DNA of 64,000 nt from NCBI GenBank assembly GCA_964653555.1, contig CAZZFT010000008.1, forward strand, positions 11,504 through 75,503. Reading direction: 5' to 3'. The notes beneath the pieces were generated by a model, which saw only the letters and a list, made by a program, of their open reading frames with translations, was not told the DNA's origin and ran no database searches. The position numbers and the translations under genes are program-made. Numbering within the stretch: position 1 is the stretch's first letter; every line of letters starts with the position of its first letter. This DNA comes from JAHEJV01 sp964653555 (lineage in GTDB: Bacteria > Myxococcota_A > UBA9160 > SMWR01). Positions 15,321 to 22,268 of the stretch are shown here, in pieces.

Positions 15321-15698
15321 CTAGGCGGCCTTCTTCTTGCGCCGCACCTTCGGCGGCGGCTGGATCGCCTTCTCGAGCTGACGCAGCAGCTGGACCGTGG
15401 CGCGCCGAGCGCGCAGACTCTGCCGCCGCCACTCGCGCTCGCCCTGGGCCTCGAACTGGCCGAGGCGGTGGCTGGCCTCGCGCAGCACGCGCGCAGCCCG
15501 ACGGCGCGCGTCGCGCCCGTCCTTCTCGATCCGCTTCTCGAGCTGAACGAGGCCGCGGCGCATGCGGCGCGAGAAGTCGCGCAGCGTCGGCGGAAGCTCC
15601 GCCTCGAGCTGGCTCAGCGCCGGAGCGCGTTTGCCCGAGCGCTGGGTCTTCTTCTTGCGGCGGACGGCTTTCTTCGAAGATCGGGATGCGGCTGCCAC
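15321..15698 (-). CDS. Histone H1-like lysine/arginine-rich protein
   Basis: A 125-aa very basic protein: a Lys/Arg/Ser/Ala-rich head (KKAVRRKKKTQRSGKR), a long amphipathic coiled-coil-like middle (residues about 27-105, rich in Arg and Glu) and a basic tail (PPPKVRRKKKAA). The tails look like eukaryotic H1 or bacterial Hc1/AlgP tails and would bind DNA or RNA. The start is GTG 15698 behind GCAGGAGGA. A sigma-54-type promoter lies 27 bases upstream. Chromatin compaction during dormancy is an attractive inference. The middle is unlike AlgP repeats and more like phasin-type helices. Confidence 0.6.
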   Translation of the reverse strand: MAAASRSSKKAVRRKKKTQRSGKRAPALSQLEAELPPTLRDFSRRMRRGLVQLEKRIEKDGRDARRRAARVLREASHRLGQFEAQGEREWRRQSLRARRATVQLLRQLEKAIQPPPKVRRKKKAA

Positions 15699-15724
15699 AG
15701 TGGGTTCCTCCTGCTCGGGAGTTC

Positions 15725-15740
15725 TGCAAACCGCATGCCG
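15725..15740 (-). promoter_or_regulatory. Sigma-54 promoter candidate for the H1-like gene
   Basis: On the minus strand the site reads CGGCATGCGGTTTGCA: GG/GC at ten-base spacing and a perfect TTGCA -12 box. It lies immediately after the ftsH stop codon; the predicted start near 15715 gives a leader of about 17 bases with a strong SD. Confidence 0.6.
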
Positions 15741-15741
15741 T

Positions 15742-17676
15742 TCAGGCCGACTCCCCCATCCGGTCGAACCACTTGTGCAGATCCGCCTCGCCCAGGGTCT
15801 CGTGCTCGAGCAGGTCGCGGGCGCTCTCCTCGAGGACGGCCCGGTGATCCGCCAGGATGGCGCGCGCCCGCTGGAAGGCGCCGTTCACGATCTCGCGCAG
15901 GGCGCAGTCGATCTCGCGCGCCGTCGCCTCGCTGTAGCGGCGCGGTCGCGGCCAGACGGCGTCGGCACCGCCCCCCGACCCGACGGGCTCGTCGTAGCTC
16001 ACGGGTCCGAGCTCGGGGACCATGCCGAAGCGGCTCACCATGTTTCGCGCGATCTCGGTGGCGCGCGCCAGGTCGTCGGCGGCTCCGGTCGAGAGCTCGC
16101 CGAACACCAGGTCCTCGGCGGCGCGGCCCCCGAGCAGCACCGCGAGCTTGCCCTCGAGCTCGGCGCGGGTCATCAGATAGCGGTCGTCGGTCGGACGTTG
16201 GATCGTGTAGCCGAGGGCTCCGATCCCGCGCGCGACGATCGAGACCTTGTGCACGACGTCGCTGCCGGGCAGCGCCGCGGCGACGAGGGCGTGGCCCATC
16301 TCGTGGTGCGCGACGAACTCGCGCTCGCGCGGGTTCAGGATCCGGTTCTTCCGCTCCAGGCCCGCCACGATCCGCTCGACGGCGGCGGTGAAGTCGGCCA
16401 TCGACACGGCTTCGGCGCTGCGACGCGTGGCGACCAGAGCCGCCTCGTTGACCAGGTTCGCGAGGTCGGCCCCGGTGAAGCCCGGAGTGAGCGCCGCGAT
16501 CGTCTCCGCGTCGACGTCCGGGCTGCTGCGGATCTTCGGCAGGTGGACGCCGAGGATCGCGGCGCGGCCGGCGCGATCGGGCCGGTCGAGCAGGACGTGG
16601 CGGTCGAAGCGACCCGCGCGCAGCAGCGCCGGGTCGAGGATCTCCGGCCGGTTGGTGGCGGCGAGCAGCACGATCCCCGAGGTCGGGTCGAAGCCGTCGA
16701 GCTCGACCAGCAGCTGGTTCAGCGTCTGCTCCTTCTCGTCGTGGCCCCCGAATCCGCCCGCCGCGCCGCGCGCGCGGCCCAGCGCGTCGAGCTCGTCGAC
16801 GAAGATGATGCAGGGCGCGTGGGTGCGCGCCTGCTCGAACAGGTCGCGCACGCGCGCCGCACCGACGCCGACGAAGAGCTCGACGAACTCGGAGCCGCTG
16901 ATCGAGAAGAAGGGCACGCCGGCTTCGCCGGCCACGGCGCGGGCCATCAGCGTCTTGCCGGTGCCCGGCGGACCGACCAGCAGGATGCCCTTCGGGATGT
17001 GAGCGCCGAGCCGACCGTAGGCGGTGGGGTCGCGCAGGAAGGCGACCACCTCGCGCAGCTCGATCTTCGCCTCGTCGACGCCCGCCACGTCGTCGAAGCA
17101 GACCTTCGTGTCCGACTCGACGTAGACCTTCGCCTTGCTGCGGCCGATCGCGAGCATCCCGCCCCCGGCGCCGAGGTTGCCGGCCATGCGCCGCAGCAGG
17201 AACATCCAGACGGCGAAGAACAGGGCGATCGGAACGATCCAGGAGAGCAGGGTCGGCAGCAGGTTGCTCTGGGGCGAGCTCGCGAACTCGACGTCGTGCT
17301 TGGCGAGCTCGGCCGCCAGCTCGGGGTCGACGCGCTGGGTCGCGAAGTGCGACTTTCCGTCGCGGGGCTCCTTGAAGCGACCCTCCAGCGTGTTGCCGCT
17401 CACCGTCACCTCGGCGATCTGGCCTTCGCCGAGCAGGGTCTGGAACTCGCTGTAGGGGATCCGGTCCACGTTCTGGGAGGAGACCCAGAGATCGCGCAGC
17501 ATGAACACGCCGAGCAGGGCGAAGAGCACGTAGAAGATCTGGAAGTGGGGGCGCTCTCCCAGGGGCTTCTTCGCGCCGCGTGGCGCGGTGCGGCGAGCGG
17601 GATCCGACGGCTCGGTATCGGGACCGGGCCGGGCGCTCGGCTCCGTCGCCGGGCTGCGCGGACGGCGCCACTTCAT
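15742..17676 (-). CDS. ftsH: FtsH-family membrane ATP-dependent zinc metalloprotease
   Basis: A 644-aa inner-membrane protease. A disordered basic leader (residues 1-45) precedes TM1 (about 46-65), a small periplasmic domain, TM2 (about 150-170), then the AAA module: Walker A GPPGTGKT, Walker B IIFVDELDA, and ATNRPEILDPALLRAGRFDR. The peptidase has HHEMGH (the HExxH zinc site). It degrades damaged membrane proteins and regulators. The short C-terminus and neighbours suggest an accessory stress FtsH rather than the housekeeping copy. The ATG at 17676 overlaps the stop of the PolX-like gene by 4 bases. Confidence 0.93.
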   Translation of the reverse strand: MKWRRPRSPATEPSARPGPDTEPSDPARRTAPRGAKKPLGERPHFQIFYVLFALLGVFMLRDLWVSSQNVDRIPYSEFQTLLGEGQIAEVTVSGNTLEGRFKEPRDGKSHFATQRVDPELAAELAKHDVEFASSPQSNLLPTLLSWIVPIALFFAVWMFLLRRMAGNLGAGGGMLAIGRSKAKVYVESDTKVCFDDVAGVDEAKIELREVVAFLRDPTAYGRLGAHIPKGILLVGPPGTGKTLMARAVAGEAGVPFFSISGSEFVELFVGVGAARVRDLFEQARTHAPCIIFVDELDALGRARGAAGGFGGHDEKEQTLNQLLVELDGFDPTSGIVLLAATNRPEILDPALLRAGRFDRHVLLDRPDRAGRAAILGVHLPKIRSSPDVDAETIAALTPGFTGADLANLVNEAALVATRRSAEAVSMADFTAAVERIVAGLERKNRILNPREREFVAHHEMGHALVAAALPGSDVVHKVSIVARGIGALGYTIQRPTDDRYLMTRAELEGKLAVLLGGRAAEDLVFGELSTGAADDLARATEIARNMVSRFGMVPELGPVSYDEPVGSGGGADAVWPRPRRYSEATAREIDCALREIVNGAFQRARAILADHRAVLEESARDLLEHETLGEADLHKWFDRMGESA

Positions 17677-18614
17677 CGCGCGGCCCCGAAGAGGGAGCCC
17701 GGCCCGACCGGTGCGGGCTCGGCCCCGGTCCCGGTGTCGGCCGCGGCGAGCCTCCCGCACTCGTTCTCGCGTCCGCGCACGACGCGTCGCCCGGTGAGCG
17801 GGCCGTGCGACTCGGTCACCACCGTACACTGACCCGCGTCGCCGTTCCGCTCGTAGAACAGCACCACCCAGTCGTCGGTGCGACCGAGCTGGTGGGCGCG
17901 CGCGGTGTTGGAGAAGAGCGCGGTGAAGTGCCAGCCGTCGCGCTCGGTGTGCAGGATCGGGAGCCACGCGCTGCCCTGGGGGTTGAAGCGGCGCGGCGCG
18001 ATCCGACGCAGGCGTCCTGCGGCCGCCCGCTCGCGGTAGTCGGCGTCGACGGCCAGCAGGGTGGCGACACCGGGGCGCGGCGCCGCGGCGCCCTCGCGGA
18101 CGAGCTCACCGCGCAGGGCGCGCCGCCGCGCCGAGCGCGCGAGCACCGACGCGAGCTGCTCGCGCACGGCGCGCACACGCCGCGGCCCGAACCCGCGCAC
18201 CGACGCGAGGCGACCGTCGTGGGCGGCGGCCTCGAGATCCTCCAGCGTCTCGATGCCGAGCTCCTGGTGCAGGCGTCCGGCCAGCTCGGGCCCGATTCCC
18301 GCCACCGTCGCGAGCAGCCGCTCCGGCGACACCTCGCCCTCCAGCCGATCGAGCAGGGTGAGGGTCCCGCGGTGCGCGAGCTCCGCCACGTGGGAGGCGA
18401 TCGTCGGCCCGATCGTGGGCAGGGCGTCCAGCGCCTCGACGCCACCCTCGCGCAGCACGTCGACCAACGCACGGGGATGGCCGCGAATGGTTCCCGCGGC
18501 GCGCCGGTAGGCGTTCACGCGGTAGCGGTTCGCGTCCTGCGCCTCGAGCAGATCGGCCACCCGCTCGAGGACGTCGGCGATCTCCTGGTTCGTGACCAGA
18601 CGCAGCGGAGTCAT
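17673..18614 (-). CDS. PolX-N-terminal-like helix-hairpin-helix protein without polymerase domain
   Basis: A 313-aa protein. Residues about 1-75 match the 8-kDa/HhH domain of X-family DNA polymerases (NQEIADVLERVADLLEAQDA, NRYRVNAYRRAAGTI). Residues 75-160 hold further HhH hairpins (LPTIGPTIASHVAEL, VAGIGPELAGRL, VRGFGPRRVRAVRE). The nucleotidyltransferase palm expected next is absent; residues about 180-313 form a different domain with FNPQGSAWLPILHTE and WHFTALFSNTARAHQL. That domain is seen in other HhH proteins but has no function known to me. DNA binding is likely. It overlaps ftsH by 4 bases and follows a DUF2231-like gene. Confidence 0.75.
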   Translation of the reverse strand: MTPLRLVTNQEIADVLERVADLLEAQDANRYRVNAYRRAAGTIRGHPRALVDVLREGGVEALDALPTIGPTIASHVAELAHRGTLTLLDRLEGEVSPERLLATVAGIGPELAGRLHQELGIETLEDLEAAAHDGRLASVRGFGPRRVRAVREQLASVLARSARRRALRGELVREGAAAPRPGVATLLAVDADYRERAAAGRLRRIAPRRFNPQGSAWLPILHTERDGWHFTALFSNTARAHQLGRTDDWVVLFYERNGDAGQCTVVTESHGPLTGRRVVRGRENECGRLAAADTGTGAEPAPVGPGSLFGAAR

Positions 18615-18679
18615 CACGGTGCCTGAGACGGATATAGCGCACCGGACGCTCCCGGCGATCCGCGCACCCACCGGCTGCG

Positions 18680-19210
18680 TCAGGGCTCCGCGACGGGTCG
18701 CGAGGCGCCGGCCGCAGACGGCTCGGCGGTCTTCGCCGCGTCCGGGGCAGAGCCCTTCGCCTCGGTGTAGGCCGACGCCGCGCCGTAGCGATAGACGAGC
18801 TGGCCCCCGAGATGCCCCGCCGCGACCGCGGCCGCGAGCACGATCGCCATCGCCGCCGTCGCGCTGATCCGCCCCGCGCGCCCGAGCCCACCGGCGAACA
18901 GGCCGGTCGCCGTCAGCAGCGCGGTCGCGGCGGCCAGACCGAGGAAGCGCTCGGCGGCCTCCTCGTGCTCCTCGATGTGCCGCTCCGCGACGACGCGCTC
19001 CACGCGCTCCTCCTCGTGGTGGCCCGTCTCCAACGCGGCCCACGCCGACAAGGCGAGCGCGAACTGGAACACGACGACCGCCGCCCACGACCGCGCGGGC
19101 AGCAGGCCGCGCTGGATCGCGATCAGGAACCCGATCCCGATCAGGGGCATCAGGACGGCGAGCGCCACGGGCAGATGTACGACGGCCGGGTGGAGCGGAT
19201 CGGGAAGCAT
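18680..19210 (-). CDS. DUF2231-like four-helix membrane protein
   Basis: A 176-aa membrane protein. It opens MLPDPLHPAVVHLPVALAVL, the hallmark of DUF2231-type proteins, and has four hydrophobic helices (residues about 8-30, 38-58, 88-108, 115-135) with an acidic/histidine-rich loop (ETGHHEEERVERVV) between helices 2 and 3. Histidines in the membrane region could bind haem or metal, but this is not shown. AAGGAGGT lies ten bases before the ATG. It has a sigma-54-like promoter and is probably cotranscribed with the PolX-like gene and ftsH. Confidence 0.75.
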   Translation of the reverse strand: MLPDPLHPAVVHLPVALAVLMPLIGIGFLIAIQRGLLPARSWAAVVVFQFALALSAWAALETGHHEEERVERVVAERHIEEHEEAAERFLGLAAATALLTATGLFAGGLGRAGRISATAAMAIVLAAAVAAGHLGGQLVYRYGAASAYTEAKGSAPDAAKTAEPSAAGASRPVAEP

Positions 19211-19240
19211 GGTGGATGGCACCTCCTTTGCCGGAAGTCT

Positions 19241-19256
19241 TGCACGGCGCGTGCCG
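19241..19256 (-). promoter_or_regulatory. Sigma-54 promoter candidate for the DUF2231-polX-ftsH operon
   Basis: On the minus strand the site reads CGGCACGCGCCGTGCA: GGCACG in the -24 box, GG/GC at ten-base spacing, GTGCA in the -12 box. The start would fall near 19230, about 20 bases before the ATG at 19210. Confidence 0.55.
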
Positions 19257-19364
19257 GATTCGCGCCGCTGGCCGAGCGCGGCCGAGCGGCGGGAGGCCAC
19301 TTCGCGCTGGGCCGACCCGCCCCGAGGCGTCGGGGCCCTGGGGTGCCGAGCCCCAGGCCGGTCC

Positions 19365-19984
19365 CTAGGCGAGCTCGACGCTCTCGCGGTACTCGGGCGC
19401 GTGGGCGGGGAAGCCGAGCTCATCCTGCACCAGGCGGCGCAGCGTGTCGGCGGGGACGGCCTCGCCGTGGGTCACGAACACGCGGCGCGGCGGGCTCTCG
19501 CAGGCGCGCAGCCAGGCGAGGATCCCCGCCTGGTCGGCATGGGCCGAGAAGATGTCGAGCTGGATCACCTCGGCCTCGATCGGCACCTGCGCGCCGTGGA
19601 TCTTCACCTGCTTCGCGCCGTGCACGATCGCATCGCCGCGCGTGCCCGGAGCCCGGCGTAGCCGGCGTCCTCCTCCTGGAGATAGGCGGCGTCGGGCAGC
19701 AGGATCTCGCACAGCGCGCGGGTCGGCTCCGAGCAGAGCACCGGGCCGGCGAAGCCGTCGCGCACCAGCGCCGGCAGGTAGCCGCTGTGGTCGATGTGGG
19801 CGTGGGTCAGGAGCACCGCGTCGAGGGAGGCGGGGTCGACGGGCAGCTCGGCCCAGTTGCGCAGGCGCAGCGCCTTCACTCCCTGGTAGAGGCCGCAGTC
19901 GACCAGCACCCGGGTGTGGTTGGCCTCGAGCAGGTACTTGGATCCGGTGACGGTGCCGGCGGCCCCGAGGAAGGTGAGCTTCAC
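19365..19984 (-). pseudogene. Beta-CASP metallo-beta-lactamase RNA-processing hydrolase, internally deleted
   Basis: The N-terminal 100 or so residues (GTG 19984, VKLTFLGAAGTVTGSKYLLE, zinc motif THAHIDHSGYLPALV, LCEILLPDAAYLQEEDA) are intact. After EEDAGYAG the reading continues only in another frame with PGTRGDAIVHGAKQVKIHG and FSAHADQAGILAWL to the stop at 19365, which is the family's normal C-terminus. The central beta-CASP part (about 270 residues in full-length relatives) is missing and the two ends are out of frame. Family members cut RNA or act on phosphodiesters; this copy should be inactive. The junction lies near 19655. It overlaps the upstream LOG gene by 4 bases (GTGA). Confidence 0.82.
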
Positions 19985-20877
19985 GCGTGCTCCTGGCCGT
20001 TGGGGTCCGGCGGCGGCGGATCGAAGATGGAGCGACCCCGTTCGGTGTACCAGTCCCGGATCCTGTGCCAGGTCTCCTCGGCGCTCTCGGCGGTGCAGAA
20101 CAGCTCGCGGTCGCGGGCCTCGACCACGCTGCGCTCGACGAGGAAGTCGAAGTCGATCGCGCGCTGCCAGAACTCGCGGCCGACGAGCACCACCGGAAGC
20201 GGCGCGCGTTTGCCGGTCTGGATCAGGCACAGCGTTTCGAACACCTCGTCGAGGGTCCCGTATCCCCCCGGCAGCGCGACGAGGGCCCGGGCGCGCTGCA
20301 TGAAATGGAGCTTGCGCAGGGCGAAGTAGCGGAACTGGAAGTGCAGGCCGGGGGTGAGATAGGGGTTGGGCTCCTGCTCGCGGGGCAGCGTGATGTTGAG
20401 CCCCACCGACGCCGCCCCGACGTCGTGGGCGCCGCGGTTGGCCGCCTCCATGGCGCCCGGTCCGCCGCCAGTGACGATCAGCAGCCGGTGGTCCTCGGGC
20501 CCCTCGCCGCAGCGTCCGACCAGTTGACCGAGCTCGCGCGCGATCGCGTAGTAGCGGCTCTGCTCGACCGCGACGCGCGCCCGGTGCACCGCCCGCGCCG
20601 CCAGGGCGTCGTCCGGCCGCCCGGCCGCCCCGCGCTCCACCTCGGCGAGGCGCTCGCGGGCGGTCTCGGGCTCCAAGAGCCGGGTGCTGCCGAAGACCAC
20701 GACCGTGTGCAGCACGCCGTGATCCGTGAGGGCCAGCTCCGGCTTCAGGTACTCGAGCAGCAGGCGGACCGGTCGCAGCTCGGGGCGGGCGAGCAGGGCG
20801 AGGTCGCGATCGGCCCTTCGGTGGGAGGGGCTCGCCATCAGGAGGGCGAGTGCGGCGTCCTCTTCGTCTTGGGTCAC
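19981..20877 (-). CDS. LOG-family (lysine decarboxylase-like) Rossmann protein
   Basis: A 298-aa protein of the TIGR00730-type LOG group. The diagnostic motifs are GGGPGAMEAANRGAHD and PGGYGTLDEVFE (PGGxGTxxE). Characterised members release cytokinin bases from their ribotides or hydrolyse AMP/pyrimidine ribotides, so a nucleotide 5'-monophosphate phosphoribohydrolase role is likely, with a longer N-terminus (about 85 residues) than plant LOG. The start GTG 20877 fits where similarity begins (VTQDEEDAALALLMASP), though the SD is weak. It is divergent from the SQR-like gene and overlaps the broken beta-CASP gene downstream. Confidence 0.82.
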   Translation of the reverse strand: MTQDEEDAALALLMASPSHRRADRDLALLARPELRPVRLLLEYLKPELALTDHGVLHTVVVFGSTRLLEPETARERLAEVERGAAGRPDDALAARAVHRARVAVEQSRYYAIARELGQLVGRCGEGPEDHRLLIVTGGGPGAMEAANRGAHDVGAASVGLNITLPREQEPNPYLTPGLHFQFRYFALRKLHFMQRARALVALPGGYGTLDEVFETLCLIQTGKRAPLPVVLVGREFWQRAIDFDFLVERSVVEARDRELFCTAESAEETWHRIRDWYTERGRSIFDPPPPDPNGQEHA

Positions 20878-20956
20878 ATTGGTCCTGAAAGGGGCGGCTC
20901 GCCCCAGGCGATCGGGCCGCGGCACGGCGTCCTCCCTTCCCGAGCGACGCCGCGTG

Positions 20957-20972
20957 CGGTCCACCGCTTGCA
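20957..20972 (+). promoter_or_regulatory. Weak sigma-54 promoter candidate for the SQR-like operon
   Basis: CGGTCCACCGCTTGCA has GG/GC at ten-base spacing and a perfect TTGCA, but the -24 box (CGGTCC) departs from TGGCAC. It lies 33 bases before the start at 21005. It is the least certain of the eight sites. Confidence 0.35.
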
Positions 20973-21004
20973 GAGCAAGCTGGGTGCCCACGGGAGGTGG
21001 CAGG

Positions 21005-22264
21005 GTGTCCGCGAAGCCGAACGTGACGGTCCTGGGAGGCGGGTTCGCGGGGCTCGAGACCGCGTTCACCCTGCGTCACAACCTGGGGGAGCGGGTCGCG
21101 CTGCGCTTGATCTCGGACCGCGACGAGTTCCTGTTCAAGCCCGACACGGTCTACATCCCCTTCGGCCGGGATCCGCTGCGCTGTCGGATCCCGCTCGCCG
21201 AGCCCCTGCGGCGCAAGCAGATCGACTGGGTGCACGGGCGGGCGCGCGCGATCGACCCGGAGCGCAAGACGGTCGAAGTGGGGAGGCAGAGCCTCGCCTA
21301 CGACTATCTCGTGGTCGCGACGGGAGCGGAGATGCGACCGGGGGAGATCCCCGGCCTCGCCGAGCACGCCCACATCGTCTGGACGCCGGAGAACCTGATG
21401 GAGCTCGGTGCGGCCCTGGAGCGGGTCGTGCAGCAGGCGCGCGCGCGGCGCCAGCAGCAGATCCTGTTCGCCGTCCCTCCCAACAACCGCTGCGCCGGTC
21501 CGCTCTACGAGCTGGCCCTGATGATCGACACCTGGCTCCGCCGCGGCGGGGACCGCGATCCCGTGGACCTCGTCTGGACCACCTACGAGGACAGCTTCCT
21601 CCAGGCCTTCGGTCCGCGGCTGCACACCGTGGTGCGCGAGGAGTTCGAGCAGCGGGACATCGAGGGCATCCACAACACGCGCATCGAGGCGGTCGAGCCC
21701 GGCGTCGCCCACTACGACGGCGGCGTCGAGCGCTCCTTCGACCTGCTGATCACCTTCCCGCCCAGCGTGGCCGGAACCGCGTTCCCGGGACTTCCCGCAG
21801 ACGACCGCGGCTTCCTCCGCGTCGAGCCCGCCGGCCGTCGGGTGAAGGGATCGGAGGACCTGTTCGCCGTCGGAGACGCGTCCAATTTCCCGATCAAGCA
21901 GGCGTTCCTCGCGCTGCTCCAGGCCGACGCGGCCGCGGAGCATCTCTCGGCCGAGCTCGAGAGCCGCGAGCCCGAGTTCGACTTCGAGCCGCTCACCCTG
22001 TGCGTGATCGACGAGCTGAACAAGGCGACCTTCGCCCAGGTGCCGCTGCGTTACACGGGCGAGCCGGACCATCCGATCGACGTCGACACGCGGGACGACG
22101 AGCACTACAAGGTCGGCGTGTCGCCGCTCTGGCGGGTGGCGAAGACGGCGCTCGGACTCTACCTGCCCTGGCGCTTCGGGCGCGGCGAGCCTTTCTACCA
22201 AGGGATGGCCTGGGAGGCGATGGACCTCGGCCTGAAGGTCATGGCGAAGGCGCTCGCCCGCTAG
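21005..22264 (+). CDS. Sulfide:quinone oxidoreductase-like FAD-dependent oxidoreductase
   Basis: A 419-aa flavoprotein. The N-terminal Rossmann motif VLGGGFAGLETA binds FAD; DYLVVATGAEM and LFAVGDASNFP complete the two-dinucleotide-binding fold. Cys163 in NNRCAGPLYE and Cys333 in TLCVIDELNK fall where the redox-active cysteine pair of SQR lies, while the third SQR Cys is not evident. It could oxidise sulfide, polysulfide or another thiol and pass electrons to quinone. The C-terminal aromatic, basic helix fits membrane association. The start GTG 21005 follows GGGAGGTGG. The RND pump gene begins 5 bases later. Confidence 0.82.
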   Translation: MSAKPNVTVLGGGFAGLETAFTLRHNLGERVALRLISDRDEFLFKPDTVYIPFGRDPLRCRIPLAEPLRRKQIDWVHGRARAIDPERKTVEVGRQSLAYDYLVVATGAEMRPGEIPGLAEHAHIVWTPENLMELGAALERVVQQARARRQQQILFAVPPNNRCAGPLYELALMIDTWLRRGGDRDPVDLVWTTYEDSFLQAFGPRLHTVVREEFEQRDIEGIHNTRIEAVEPGVAHYDGGVERSFDLLITFPPSVAGTAFPGLPADDRGFLRVEPAGRRVKGSEDLFAVGDASNFPIKQAFLALLQADAAAEHLSAELESREPEFDFEPLTLCVIDELNKATFAQVPLRYTGEPDHPIDVDTRDDEHYKVGVSPLWRVAKTALGLYLPWRFGRGEPFYQGMAWEAMDLGLKVMAKALAR

Positions 22265-22268
22265 GCCG

